Assembly: GCF_900091595.1 (NCBI RefSeq)
Contig: NZ_FMCW01000032.1
Span: 1 to 64,000, forward strand
Source of the DNA: Micromonospora haikouensis
GTDB lineage: Bacteria; Actinomycetota; Actinomycetes; Mycobacteriales; Micromonosporaceae
Direction: 5' to 3'
Length of the DNA stretch: 64,000 nucleotides
Part shown: positions 1 through 8,886 of the stretch, piece by piece
Layout of the letters: every line of letters begins with the position of its first letter
How positions within the stretch are numbered: the stretch's first letter is position 1
Notes under the pieces: model-generated
Databases searched by the model: none
Told to the model about the DNA's origin: nothing
Seen by the model: only the letters and a program-made list of their open reading frames with translations
Translations under genes and position numbers: made by a program

Positions 1-7
1 CACCCCC

Positions 8-601
8 ATGAACACGACCATCCTGCGTAAGAGCGTCCTCGGCATCGCCGGACTCGCGTTCGCCGGCGGCCTCGCCGCCGGCCCCCTCCACCACACCGGC
101 ACCGGCACTGCCGACGCCCGTCCGGTCGCCGCCGTGCAGGCCGACACGACCGTGGACGCCGGGAAGCTGATCCCCCACGGTGTGCAGGGCGCGCAGTCGC
201 GCATCGACCTCGACGCCGAGCAGACCGCCAACGCCAAGGCCATCATGGCCGCCACGAAGAAGACCGGCCTGGACGAACGCGCCGCGGTGATCTCGATCGG
301 CACCGCCCTGCAGGAGTCGAAGCTGCAGAACCTGGGTCACCTGGGTGACCGCAACGACCACGACTCCCTCGGCCTGTTCCAGCAGCGCCCGTCCAGCGGC
401 TGGGGTTCGCCGGAGCAGATCACCGACCCGCAGTACGCGACCACGGCGTTCCTCAAGGGCCTCCGACAGGTCGACGGCTGGCAGAACATGCCCCTGACCG
501 ACGCCGCCCAGACCGTCCAGGTCTCCGCCTACCCCGACGCGTACGCCCAGTGGGAACAGCAGGCCGCCGACCTCGTCACCCAGCACTGGAACAACAGCTG
601 A
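8..601 (+). CDS. Secreted lysozyme-fold (transglycosylase-like) protein
   Basis: A 197-residue exported protein that probably acts on or near peptidoglycan. Residues 1-37 look like a signal peptide: Arg/Lys near position 7, a hydrophobic run at about 10-25, small residues before ADARP. The mature part has the two short motifs of soluble lytic transglycosylases: LQESKL with Glu103-Ser104 as candidate acid, and GLFQQ at 122-126, the counterpart of GLMQ. Only 7 nt precede the ATG, so the ribosome site lies outside the window. Members of this actinobacterial family are often annotated as hypothetical or, misleadingly, as heavy metal transporter. The fold is inferred from motifs; activity is unproven. 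A hairpin follows the stop. Confidence 0.7.
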   Translation: MNTTILRKSVLGIAGLAFAGGLAAGPLHHTGTGTADARPVAAVQADTTVDAGKLIPHGVQGAQSRIDLDAEQTANAKAIMAATKKTGLDERAAVISIGTALQESKLQNLGHLGDRNDHDSLGLFQQRPSSGWGSPEQITDPQYATTAFLKGLRQVDGWQNMPLTDAAQTVQVSAYPDAYAQWEQQAADLVTQHWNNS

Positions 602-622
602 CACCACACACCCACACCACCC

Positions 623-656
623 GCCGGCCGGACCCCTGACACGGGGCCCGGCCGGC
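623..656 (+). terminator. Hairpin terminator after the lysozyme-fold gene
   Basis: Fourteen-base arms (623-636 and 643-656) with one mismatch flank the loop TGACAC. It lies 22 nt after the stop codon. There is no U tract, which is usual in actinobacteria. Confidence 0.65.
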
Positions 657-680
657 AGCGTCTCCACCTCAGCCGTCGAG

Positions 681-734
681 TGTTAGGAAGGGGCCCCTCC
701 TATACAGAAAGCGTTAACAAGGGGCCCTTCCTTG
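681..734. repeat. Double palindromic GGGGCCC repeat, Micromonospora type
   Basis: Two related palindromic units lie 10-15 nt apart: AGGAAGGGGCCCCTCCT at 686-702 and AACAAGGGGCCCTTCCTT at 716-733, the second preceded by GTTAAC. From memory this composite element recurs in intergenic regions of Micromonospora and Salinispora; I could not check copy number. No second copy was seen in this window. Its right half runs into the 3' end of the leftward cobalamin-binding gene and supplies that gene's last codons and stop. Confidence 0.75.
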
Positions 735-1346
735 CAAGCAGGCGGCGGTGGCCGCCGCCAGGGTGGTCAGGCGGATCGACGGGGGCGGCAGCGGTTCGAT
801 CCAGCCCGGCCCGGCCGCGTGCACGCGTACGCCCGGGGTGTCGCGGCCGAAGCGGACCAGTCGGTACGCGCGGCCGGTGACCGGCGTCTGCGACCAGACC
901 ACGACGGTGTGCGGACGCGCCCGGCGCACGGCGGACGCCAACGCCGTCCAGGGCAGCGCGGGCCCGAGCAGCAGCGCTCCCCGCCCGCGCTCCCGCAGGG
1001 CGGCGGCGAGCGCGTGCAGGCCGAGACAGTGGGTCTCGTGCTCGGCCCCGGCGAGCAGTACGCCGCCGGTGGGCAGTTGCCGGGCGGGCTCACGGTGGAA
1101 CACGTCCAGGCCGATGCGCACGCCCTCGGTGAGGGCGTGTTCGGTGGCGACCTCGGCCGCCGTGTGGCCCCGCAGCGCGGCGAGCAGCGGAACGCATACC
1201 TGCTGCCAGGACGCCAGCACCCCATGGTCGGCGGCCAGCGCCAGCAGCAGGGCGGCGACCTCGTTGGCGTCGAGGTCCTCGGCGGCTGCGGAGAGGCGCT
1301 TGCGCGCGGTCTCGACGGCCTCGGCCGGCATCGAGTCGGTCAGCAC
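714..1346 (-). CDS. Cobalamin (B12)-binding domain protein, no HTH
   Basis: A 210-residue protein resembling the C-terminal half of MerR/LitR/CarH regulators: a helical cap (about residues 1-85, with Glu69-His70 in the usual EH position) and a Rossmann-like B12 domain beginning near residue 95. The motif ETHCLG (104-109) matches ExHxxG, with His106 as the likely lower ligand to cobalt. The N-terminal MerR winged helix of the full-length family is missing, and the 135 nt upstream to the aminotransferase gene holds no remnant I can read. Start GTG at 1346 with a GGGGG ribosome site 7 nt upstream. The last six residues and the TAA stop are encoded by the repeat at 681-734, so the natural C-terminus was probably different. 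It could be a light- or B12-responsive partner protein or a truncated regulator. Confidence 0.7.
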   Translation of the reverse strand: MLTDSMPAEAVETARKRLSAAAEDLDANEVAALLLALAADHGVLASWQQVCVPLLAALRGHTAAEVATEHALTEGVRIGLDVFHREPARQLPTGGVLLAGAEHETHCLGLHALAAALRERGRGALLLGPALPWTALASAVRRARPHTVVVWSQTPVTGRAYRLVRFGRDTPGVRVHAAGPGWIEPLPPPSIRLTTLAAATAACLQGRAPC

Positions 1347-1481
1347 GACGTACCCCCGGGTAGACGGTCACTACCAGGGGTTCGTCCGGGCGGCGCGATT
1401 CGGATGCGGCGCGGGCGCGGCTGCCGGCGGCCAGCGCCGGCCCACGACCAGCGCCGGCCGGCGACCGGGGCGCGCGGCGGG

Positions 1482-2519
1482 TCAGCCGGTCAGCGCGTCG
1501 AGGGCCAGGTCGACGTCGGCGTCGGTGGTGTAGAGGTGGAACGACGCCCGGACCCGGCCGGCGCGCACCGCCGCCCGGATGCCCGCCCGTTCCAGTTTCT
1601 CCTGCGCGCCGGGCACCTCGACGGCGACGATCGCGCTGTCGCCGGGTGGCCGGCCCAGCCCGGCGAGGAACCGGTTGGCCAGGCGCACGTCGTGCTCGCG
1701 CACGGCCGGCACGCCGATCTCGGCGAGCAGTTCCAGGGCGGGGGCGGTGCCGATCCAGCTGAACCACGCCGGGGACTGGTCGAACCGCCGGGCGTCGGCG
1801 GCGAGCCGCAGCGGCGGGCCGTAGTAGGAGGAGAACGGGTCCTCGGCCGCGTACCAGCCGGCGCCGTCGGGTCGCAGCCGCTCGCGCAGCGCCGGCGCCA
1901 GGTAGGCCAGGGCCGACCCGCGCGGCCCCATCAGCCACTTGTACGCCCCGACGGCGACGACGTCGGCCAGGCCGGCGTCGAACGGCAGCCAGCCGCACGC
2001 CTGGGTCGCGTCGACGGCCACCAGCGCGCCGTGGGCGCGGGCGGCGGCGACGATCCGCTGGTAGTCGGCGACGGCCCCGTCGGCGGACTGCACCAGGCTG
2101 AACGCGACCAGATCGGTGTCGGCGTCGATCGCGTCGACGAGCCCGTCGAGCGGGACCGTGCGCACCCGCACCCCCCGCTCGGCCTGGGCCAGCCAGGGGA
2201 AGAGGTTGGAGGTGAACTCCACCTCGGGGGCCACGACGGTGGCGCCGGCCGGCAGGGCCGCCGCGACGGGGGCGAACAACGCGGACACCGTGCTGCCGAC
2301 CGTCACGTCGGTGGGCGCCACGCCGACCAGGCCGGCGAAGGCCGCCCGGGAGCGCCGGGTGGCGTCGTCCCAACCCTCCCAGGACGTACGTCCCGTCCGC
2401 CAGTCGGCCAGCGCCTCCTGCACCGCCGCCCAGGCCGGCTCGGGCGGCAGCCCGTAGCTGGCGGTGTTCAGCCAGCCGGGCTGCGGCTGCCACAGCTTGC
2501 GTGCCTGCTCCAACTCCAT
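1482..2519 (-). CDS. Class V aminotransferase (PLP enzyme)
   Basis: A 345-residue fold-type I PLP enzyme of the cysteine desulfurase / isopenicillin-N epimerase-like group. Lys194 in AYKWLMGPRG is the Schiff-base lysine, and Asp170 in VDATQ is the aspartate that pairs with the pyridine nitrogen. The N-terminus (WLNTASYGLPP) and the ASFHLYTT segment near the end are typical of this family. No active-site cysteine loop of true desulfurases is evident, so I do not assign a substrate. It reads in the same direction as the B12-binding gene, 135 nt upstream of it. Start ATG at 2519; the ribosome site is weak. Confidence 0.85.
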   Translation of the reverse strand: MELEQARKLWQPQPGWLNTASYGLPPEPAWAAVQEALADWRTGRTSWEGWDDATRRSRAAFAGLVGVAPTDVTVGSTVSALFAPVAAALPAGATVVAPEVEFTSNLFPWLAQAERGVRVRTVPLDGLVDAIDADTDLVAFSLVQSADGAVADYQRIVAAARAHGALVAVDATQACGWLPFDAGLADVVAVGAYKWLMGPRGSALAYLAPALRERLRPDGAGWYAAEDPFSSYYGPPLRLAADARRFDQSPAWFSWIGTAPALELLAEIGVPAVREHDVRLANRFLAGLGRPPGDSAIVAVEVPGAQEKLERAGIRAAVRAGRVRASFHLYTTDADVDLALDALTG

Positions 2520-2673
2520 GCCGCCGACGGTAGTGCGGCCGTCGCCACCTCCGTGAGCGCCAATTCACCGATGGTGGCCGCCGCCCCCGGTCGCGGCCCG
2601 CCCGAGGGGCGATCGACGCGGGGACGGCGGTGGACAGGAGCCCGGGGACGGGGGCGGCGCGGCGGCGGCCCGG

Positions 2674-3200
2674 TCAGGCGGGTGCGCCGCTGAGCGCCGG
2701 GCGCTGCGGCCCGGCCGGCGGCTGCGGGTCGTCGTCGTCCTCGTCGAGCATGGTGGCCTCGTCGAAGGGGCGGCGGCCGGCGAGCACGTCGGCGGGCCTA
2801 CGCGCGGTCGAACTCGCCGGTCCAGGTGCCGACCAGGACGGTGGCCACGGCGTTGCCGGCGAAATTGGTCAGCGCCCGCGCCTCGGACATGAACCGGTCG
2901 ATGCCGACGATCAGTCCGACGCCGTCGAGCAGGTCGGGGCGGTGCGACTGGAGGCCGCCGGCCAGGGTGGCCAGGCCCGCGCCGGTGACGCCGGCCGCAC
3001 CCTTCGAAGCAATGATCATGAACAGGAGCAGGCCGACCTGCTCGCCGATCGACATCGGCTTGCCCATGGCGTCGGCCACGAACAGCGCCGCCATGGTCAG
3101 GTAGATGGCGGTGCCGTCGAGGTTGAACGAGTAGCCGGTGGGCACGGTGATCCCGACGACGGGCTTGCTGACGCCGACGTGCTCCATCTTGGCGATGACG
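2674..3200 (-). pseudogene. dctA: dctA relic: C-terminal part of C4-dicarboxylate symporter
   Basis: Reading leftward from about 3200, the frame encodes the C-terminal third of a DctA-type dicarboxylate/cation symporter: [20 protein letters not shown], then [16 protein letters not shown] and the later [15 protein letters not shown] helix. It meets a TAG at 2798-2800, but the acidic DctA tail (LAGRRPFDEATMLDE) continues in another frame to a TGA at 2674-2676, so there is a frameshift near 2795. The N-terminal two thirds, including the start, are absent. At 3200 the homology stops exactly where the response-regulator relic begins on the other strand. It cannot make a functional carrier. Confidence 0.85.
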
Positions 3201-3463
3201 AGGTGGACCGGATGTTCGCCACCCTGCGGGGCCCGGCTGCGCACACGCTGCCAAAGGGGCTCGACGAGCAGACGCTGCGGGCGGTGCTCGGCTCGCTCGG
3301 CGGCGACGCCGGCCGGTCCGCGTCCGAGGTGGCGGGGCTGGCCGGCATCTCCCGGGTCACCGCCCGGCGGTACCTGGAGTATCTGGTGGCCGCCGAGCGG
3401 GCGGTGCGGGCGCCCCGCTACGGCACCCCGGGCCGCCCCGAGGTGGAGTACCGCCCGGCCTGA
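3201..3463 (+). pseudogene. Relic of citrate/malate-type response regulator (C-terminus)
   Basis: From about 3201 the + strand encodes the output domain of a DcuR/CitB/DctR-like response regulator: [20 protein letters not shown], then the helix-turn-helix [20 protein letters not shown] and the conserved ending [12 protein letters not shown]. The whole receiver domain is missing. An ATG at 3212 would give an 83-codon product, but no ribosome site is evident. Such regulators usually control divergently placed dctA genes, and here the two 3' ends face outward from a shared breakpoint, so one deletion most likely removed both 5' halves and the promoter region between them. Confidence 0.8.
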
Positions 3464-3511
3464 CTCGATTTCCACCTGACCAAGCCCGGCCGGACCGACC
3501 ACCGGGACCCG

Positions 3512-4435
3512 TCAGGCCGCGACGGCGACTGCGCCGAGGGCGCGGCGCAGTTCCGGCACGGCCCGGTCGAGGTCCCACCGGGCGGTCTCCGGCAGCGGAT
3601 AGTGCCGTCGCAGCTCACGAACCAGCCGCAGGCCAACCAGGTAGCCGCAGCGCTTTGGCAGGTCACCCCCGTCGGGCAGGTCCCGCATAAGGAAGTACGG
3701 TGCGTTCCGGTCGAGGTCGGTGGCATCGAGGTCTGCGATGATCCGGTCGATGATCTCCTCCCACCGAGTCCGGCATTCGGCGAGCCATGGCTCGTATCCG
3801 GGGCGGTGGAACCACAGGTACGCCTCGTCGGAAAGGCCCGGAACAGTCTCCGTGGTGACCTCGGTGGCCAACCCCTCGGCCAGCAGCGAGGCGGCAACGC
3901 CGTGCTCCGGCCAATCCCTGATGGTCGCAAGCCGGTCGTGGACGACGTGCGCGGTCTCGTGGTGCACCAGCAGCCGCTCCTCGGCCAAATCTCCGAGTTG
4001 CTCGACGGCGAGGAAGAGTGCGTACCGGCCGTCGAGGCGGTCCGCCCAGCCGTTCGCCCGGCGCAGGCCGACCAACGTCACGCACTCGATCGGATCGCGG
4101 TCATCGGCCCAGCCCAGTGCCCCGGCCACCGAGCGCACCGCATCGGGCAACTCAATCCGTAGCCGGGCAGCTCGCCTCGACAGGTCGGCCCGATCCTCGG
4201 TCAGCTGGTCCAGCACCGCAGGCAGGTCGTCGCCGCCGGACCACTCCCCCGCCCGGTCGAGGGCGGCGGCGAAAACATCCGGGTGCCGGTCGAGGTAGCG
4301 AGACCGCCACAGCTCAGACCGGCGAGCCGGGGAGGCTCCGTCGGCTGAGCGGGCGTACTCGAGATAGGTCGGGACCAGGTCGCGGACCCGCACGGACGGC
4401 TCCCCGGCAGTGATGTCGGGTGGGGTGCCGGTCAC
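3512..4435 (-). CDS. Putative zinc-dependent HExxH protein
   Basis: A 307-residue cytoplasmic-looking protein with no signal peptide. His159-Glu160-Thr-Ala-His163 (HHETAHVVH) is a gluzincin-type zinc site, and Glu187 in LLAEGLATEV is a plausible third ligand, an arrangement like that of DUF2268 predicted Zn-proteases. I do not recognise a close characterised homologue, so substrate and proteolysis are unproven. The GTG start at 4435 lies 3 nt after the dnaE stop, so it is probably translated from the dnaE transcript; there is no room for a promoter of its own between them. Confidence 0.7.
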   Translation of the reverse strand: MTGTPPDITAGEPSVRVRDLVPTYLEYARSADGASPARRSELWRSRYLDRHPDVFAAALDRAGEWSGGDDLPAVLDQLTEDRADLSRRAARLRIELPDAVRSVAGALGWADDRDPIECVTLVGLRRANGWADRLDGRYALFLAVEQLGDLAEERLLVHHETAHVVHDRLATIRDWPEHGVAASLLAEGLATEVTTETVPGLSDEAYLWFHRPGYEPWLAECRTRWEEIIDRIIADLDATDLDRNAPYFLMRDLPDGGDLPKRCGYLVGLRLVRELRRHYPLPETARWDLDRAVPELRRALGAVAVAA

Positions 4436-4438
4436 GGG

Positions 4439-7400
4439 TCAGCTCACGTTGGCCGGGCCGAGGACGCTCTTGAGGTCGCCCATGAGGGCGGTGGTGGCCG
4501 CGACCCGGAAGGGGCCGAGGCGCAGGGTGGTGGTCTTGCCGCCGTTGAGGAGCTTGACGTGCACCTCGGTGTCGCCGGGGTGCAGGACGAGGGTCTCCTT
4601 GAGGCGTTCGACCAGCGGCGGGGTGCAGCGGTGCACGGGGATGGTGAGGGTGACCGGTTTGCTGCCCGGGTTGCTGGTGACGTCGGGCAGCTGCATGTCC
4701 ATCGCCATGATGCGGGGGGTGTCGTCGCGGCGGTCGACCCGGCCCTTGACCACGACGATGGCGTCCTCGGCGATGTACTGGCCGATCACCTCGTAGGTGT
4801 TGGGGAAGAACAGGGCCTCCACGCCGCCGGCGAGGTCCTCCAGGGTGGCCGACGCCCACGCGCGGCCCTGCTTGGTGACGCGGCGCTGCACCCCGGAGAG
4901 GATGCCGGCGAGGGTGACCACCGCGCCGTCGGGGACGGTGCCCTCCTCGGAGAGGGCGGCGATGGTGCAGTCGGCCGCCGCGCCGAGGACGTGTTCGAGG
5001 CCGAACAGGGGGTGGTCGGAGACGTAGAGGCCGAGCATCTCGCGTTCGAAGGCGAGCTTGTCGCGCTTGTCCCACTCGGCCTCGCCGATGGTCGGCATGA
5101 CGGTGGTGTTGCCGCCGACGGTCTCGGTGTCGCCGAAGCCGGCGCCGAACAGGTCGTACTGGCCGACGGCCTCCTTGCGCTTGACGTCGGCGTACGCGTC
5201 GATCGCGTCGGCGTGCACGGCGAGCAGCCCCTTGCGGCTGTGGCCCATGACGTCGAACGCGCCGGCCTTGATCAGCGATTCGATGGTCTTCTTGTTGCAG
5301 ACCACCGCGTCGACCTTGGCCAGGAAGTCGTAGAAGTCGGCGTACTCGCCCTTCTCCTGGCGGCACCGCATGATCGAGGCCACCACGTTCGCCCCGACGT
5401 TGCGGATCGCCGCGAGGCCGAACCGGATGTCCTTGCCGACCGGGGTGAACGGCCCGGCCGAGGTGTTCACGTCGGGCGGGAGGACCTGGATGCCCATCCG
5501 CCGGCACTCCGACAGGTACAACGCCATCTTGTCCTTGTCGTCGCCGACGGAGGTCAGCAGCCCGGCCATGTACTCGGCCGGGTAGTGCGCCTTCAGGTAC
5601 GCCGTCCAGTACGACACCAGCCCGTACGCCGCCGAGTGCGCCTTGTTGAACGCGTACCCGGCGAACGGCACGAGGACGTCCCACACGGCCTGGATCGCCT
5701 CGTCGGAGTAGCCGCGCTCGCGGCAGCCGTCCCGGAAGGGCACGAACTCCTTGTCGAGGATCTCCTTCTTCTTCTTGCCCATCGCCCGCCGCAGCAGGTC
5801 CGCCTGGCCGAGCGTGTAGCCGGCGAGGATCTGCGCGGCGCGCTGCACCTGCTCCTGGTAGACGATCAGGCCGTGGGTGGGGGCGAGGATCTCCCGCAGC
5901 GGCTCCTCCAGCTCCGGGTGGATCGGCGTGATCTCCTGCAGGCCGTTCTTGCGCAGCGCGTAGTTGGTGTGCGAGTCCACGCCCATCGGGCCCGGTCGGT
6001 ACAGCGCGAGGACGGCGGAGATGTCCTCGAAGTTGTCCGGCTTCATCAGCCGCAGCAGCGACCGCATCGGCCCGCCGTCGAGCTGGAACACCCCCAGCGT
6101 GTCGCCGCGGGCCAGCAGGTCGTAGGCGGCCTTGTCGTCCAGGTCCAGGCCCAGCAGGTCCAGGTCCTTGCCGTGGTTGAGCTGGATGTTCTTCACCGCG
6201 TCGTCGATGATCGTGAGGTTGCGCAGGCCGAGGAAGTCCATCTTCAACAGCCCGAGCGACTCGCACGTCGGGTAGTCGAACTGGGTGATGATCACCCCGT
6301 CGGAGTCGCGCCGCATCAGCGGGATGTGCTCGATGATCGGCTCCGCCGACATGATCACCCCGGCGGCGTGCACACCGGTCTGCCGGATCAGCCCCTCGAT
6401 GCCCTTCGCCGTGTCGATGACCTTCTTGACGTCCGGGTCCGACTCGTACAGGCCCCGGATCTCCCCCGCCTCCGCGTAGCGCGGGTGCTTCGGGTCGAAG
6501 ATGCCCGACAGCGGAATGTCCTTGCCCATCACCGCCGGCGGCATCGCCTTGGTGATCCGGTCCCCCACCGCGTACGGAAAACCCAGCACCCGCGCCGAGT
6601 CCTTGATCGCCGCCTTCGCCTTGATCGTGCCGAACGTGGCGATCTGCGCGACCTTGTCCTCACCCCACTTGTCGGTGACGTACTTGATCACCTCACCGCG
6701 CCGACGCTCGTCGAAGTCGATGTCGACATCCGGCATCGAGACCCGCTCGGGGTTGAGGAACCGCTCGAAGATCAGCCCGTGCGGGATCGGGTCCAGGTCC
6801 GTGATCCCCAACGCGTACGCGACCAGGGAACCCGCCGCCGAGCCACGGCCCGGGCCCACCGCGATGCCCTGGTTCTTCGCCCACTGGATGAAGTCGGCGA
6901 CCACGAGGAAGTACGACGGGAAGCCCATCTGGATGATGACACCCAGCTCGTACTCCGCCTGCACCACGTGGCCCTCGGGGACCCCGCCCGGGAACCGCCG
7001 GGCGAGACCCTTGAAGGTCTCCTTGCGGAACCACGACTCCTCCGTCTCCCCCTCCGGGATCGGGAAGCGCGGCATCAGGTTGTGGAACTCGAACATCCCC
7101 GCCGGGTCGACCTTTTCGGCGACCAGCAACGTGTTGCGGCAGCCCTGGAGCCACAGCTCGGAGGAGTCGACGGCGCGCATCTGGTCGGCGGACTTGATGA
7201 AGTAGCCGCCGCCCTCGAAGCGGAACCGGTTGGGGTCGGCGATGTTGCTGCCGGTCTGCACGCAGAGCAGGACGTCGTGCGCCTCGGCCTGCGCCTCGTG
7301 GGTGTAGTGCGAGTCGTTGGTCACCACCGGCGGGATGCCGAGCTTCTTGCCGATCTCGGTGAGCCCCTCGCGGACCCGGCGCTCGATGTCGAGGCCGTGG

Positions 7401-7975
7401 TCCATCAGCTCCAGGAAGTAGTTGTCCTTGCCGAAGATGTCCTGGTATGCCGACGCGACCTTGATCGCCTCGTCGAACTGGCCCAGCCGCAGCCGGGTCT
7501 GCACCGCGCCGGAGGGGCACCCGGTGGTGGCCATGATCCCCTCGGCGTGCTCGGCGATCAGCTCCATGTCCATCCGGGGCCACTTGACGTAGTGGCCCTC
7601 CATGGAGGCGCGCGAGTTGAGGGTGAACAGGTTGTGCAGGCCGGTCCTGTTCGCCGCCCACATCGTCATGTGGGTGATCGCGCCGTTACCGGAGACGTCG
7701 TCGCTCTTCTGCTCCGGCCGGCCCCACTTCACCCGCGCCTTGTGATAGCGCGACTCCGGCGCCACGTACGCCTCGACGCCGAGGATCGGGGTGATCCCGG
7801 CGGCCATGGCCTGCTTGTAGAAGTCGTTCGCGCCGTGCATGTTGCCGTGGTCGGTCATCGCGACCGCCGGCATGCCGAGCCGGTTGGCCTCGGCGAAGAG
7901 GTCCTTCAGCCGGGCCGCACCGTCGAGCATCGAGTACTCGGTGTGCACGTGCAGATGCGCGAACGAATCGCCCAT
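4439..7975 (-). CDS. dnaE: DNA polymerase III alpha subunit
   Basis: The replicative polymerase, 1178 residues from the ATG at 7975. That start gives the family N-terminus [19 protein letters not shown], whereas the same frame stays open further upstream without homology. Order of domains: PHP domain with HLHVHTEYS at the start; polymerase palm with [11 protein letters not shown] near residue 414 (the metal-binding aspartates); helix-hairpin-helix fingers; an internal sliding-clamp motif QYDLF near residue 937; and a C-terminal OB domain ([20 protein letters not shown]). Length and motifs fit DnaE1 rather than the shorter DnaE2. It is a core gene in a region otherwise rich in accessory and decayed genes. 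A GGGGGGCG stretch 5-12 nt before the ATG is the likely ribosome site. Confidence 0.98.
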   Translation of the reverse strand: MGDSFAHLHVHTEYSMLDGAARLKDLFAEANRLGMPAVAMTDHGNMHGANDFYKQAMAAGITPILGVEAYVAPESRYHKARVKWGRPEQKSDDVSGNGAITHMTMWAANRTGLHNLFTLNSRASMEGHYVKWPRMDMELIAEHAEGIMATTGCPSGAVQTRLRLGQFDEAIKVASAYQDIFGKDNYFLELMDHGLDIERRVREGLTEIGKKLGIPPVVTNDSHYTHEAQAEAHDVLLCVQTGSNIADPNRFRFEGGGYFIKSADQMRAVDSSELWLQGCRNTLLVAEKVDPAGMFEFHNLMPRFPIPEGETEESWFRKETFKGLARRFPGGVPEGHVVQAEYELGVIIQMGFPSYFLVVADFIQWAKNQGIAVGPGRGSAAGSLVAYALGITDLDPIPHGLIFERFLNPERVSMPDVDIDFDERRRGEVIKYVTDKWGEDKVAQIATFGTIKAKAAIKDSARVLGFPYAVGDRITKAMPPAVMGKDIPLSGIFDPKHPRYAEAGEIRGLYESDPDVKKVIDTAKGIEGLIRQTGVHAAGVIMSAEPIIEHIPLMRRDSDGVIITQFDYPTCESLGLLKMDFLGLRNLTIIDDAVKNIQLNHGKDLDLLGLDLDDKAAYDLLARGDTLGVFQLDGGPMRSLLRLMKPDNFEDISAVLALYRPGPMGVDSHTNYALRKNGLQEITPIHPELEEPLREILAPTHGLIVYQEQVQRAAQILAGYTLGQADLLRRAMGKKKKEILDKEFVPFRDGCRERGYSDEAIQAVWDVLVPFAGYAFNKAHSAAYGLVSYWTAYLKAHYPAEYMAGLLTSVGDDKDKMALYLSECRRMGIQVLPPDVNTSAGPFTPVGKDIRFGLAAIRNVGANVVASIMRCRQEKGEYADFYDFLAKVDAVVCNKKTIESLIKAGAFDVMGHSRKGLLAVHADAIDAYADVKRKEAVGQYDLFGAGFGDTETVGGNTTVMPTIGEAEWDKRDKLAFEREMLGLYVSDHPLFGLEHVLGAAADCTIAALSEEGTVPDGAVVTLAGILSGVQRRVTKQGRAWASATLEDLAGGVEALFFPNTYEVIGQYIAEDAIVVVKGRVDRRDDTPRIMAMDMQLPDVTSNPGSKPVTLTIPVHRCTPPLVERLKETLVLHPGDTEVHVKLLNGGKTTTLRLGPFRVAATTALMGDLKSVLGPANVS

Positions 7976-8144
7976 GCGTGGCGCCCCCCCGGGTCGGATC
8001 ATGGGTTGTCGAGATCGGTCGGCCCACCCTATCGCCGGGGGATCGGGGACCTCCAGCAGCCGCGCGGGGCGGAACCGCCCGGGTGGCAAGGATCTCCCCA
8101 GCCAAGGCGGCGACGGCTCCGGCCCGATGCCGACCGGCCCGCGC

Positions 8145-8750
8145 TCACCCGCCGGTCGGCGGGGCGGGCAGCCCGGCCGCAATCCGTTCCAGCGTGTCGC
8201 GGATCGCGTCGGACAGGGAGGTGGCCCGCGACGAGTCGACCCAGAACTCGACCGCGACCCGGACCGCGTTGACCACCATCGTGGCCAGCAACCTCGGGTA
8301 GATGTCGTCGTGCGGCGCCATCCCGAGCCGCTCGGCGATTCCCTCGGCGAGCGCCGTCTCCCGCGCGGCGTGGGCCTTCAGGTACTCGCCGCCCAGCGGC
8401 GAGGTCGCCACCGCGAGGCGCACCTTGGTCACCAGGTCGCGGTCCAGGTTGTCCCAGGCGAGGAAGGCCGCGAGCATCGCGTTAACCACGGCCTGGGTCA
8501 GCGGTTCGTCCGCCGGCCGGGAGCGCAGTTGCTCGCGGATCGCCACGGACCGGTCGAGGTCGGCGGCGTACAGGGCCTCGTTCTTGCTGTGGAAGTAGTT
8601 GTTGAACGAGCGGGTGGACATGCCCGCCCGGGCGGCGATGTCCTCCACCCGCACGTTGTCCCAGCCCCGCTCGACCGCGAGGCCGAGGGCCGCCTCGCTG
8701 AGCATCCGCCGGACGGCGGCCGCCTTGCTGGCCCGAATCGTCGTCGACAC
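8145..8750 (-). CDS. TetR-family transcriptional regulator
   Basis: A 201-residue regulator from the GTG at 8750 (an upstream ATG at 8807 is possible but would run the protein through the operator-like sequence). The N-terminal HTH reads [20 protein letters not shown], the standard TetR helix 2-3 pattern. The C-terminal ligand domain is all helical with no recognised pocket. It follows the aldo-keto reductase and MFS genes on the same strand and probably represses them or itself; inverted repeats lie just upstream of its start at 8781-8805. Confidence 0.85.
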   Translation of the reverse strand: MSTTIRASKAAAVRRMLSEAALGLAVERGWDNVRVEDIAARAGMSTRSFNNYFHSKNEALYAADLDRSVAIREQLRSRPADEPLTQAVVNAMLAAFLAWDNLDRDLVTKVRLAVATSPLGGEYLKAHAARETALAEGIAERLGMAPHDDIYPRLLATMVVNAVRVAVEFWVDSSRATSLSDAIRDTLERIAAGLPAPPTGG

Positions 8751-8780
8751 GCAGACAGGGTGACACGCCGCTGCAGCCTC

Positions 8781-8805
8781 GGCAACCTGTTGCCCGGAAG
8801 GCAAC
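8781..8805. promoter_or_regulatory. Candidate TetR operator, overlapping GGCAAC inverted repeats
   Basis: GGCAACCTGTTGCC (8781-8794, six-base arms) overlaps GTTGCCCGGAAGGCAAC (8789-8805, six-base arms), so three GGCAAC half-sites alternate in orientation about 31-50 nt upstream of the tetR start. The position fits autoregulation; binding is inferred. Confidence 0.5.
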
Positions 8806-8886
8806 AACGCAGGTCAAAGGCGCTTCAAGGGCTCCGAGCTGATGGAGCTGAGCGACCGGGAGCTTCCCTCAGGCGTGGCTCCCGCG

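Noticed and set aside
1431-1466. Direct repeats CCAGCGCCGGC as a regulatory or mobile repeat
   Set aside because: Two copies 17 nt apart in GC-rich DNA after the aminotransferase stop are within chance for this composition.
3212-3463. A small intact DNA-binding protein gene starting at ATG 3212
   Set aside because: No ribosome site, and the sequence aligns with the middle of a response regulator output domain, so it is a truncated relic.
4559-8272. A 1237-codon open frame on the + strand
   Set aside because: It is antisense to dnaE, has no recognisable domain and reflects G/C third-position bias. Similar long frames opposite the ALDH/ADH, PKS, lipoprotein and protease genes were rejected for the same reason.
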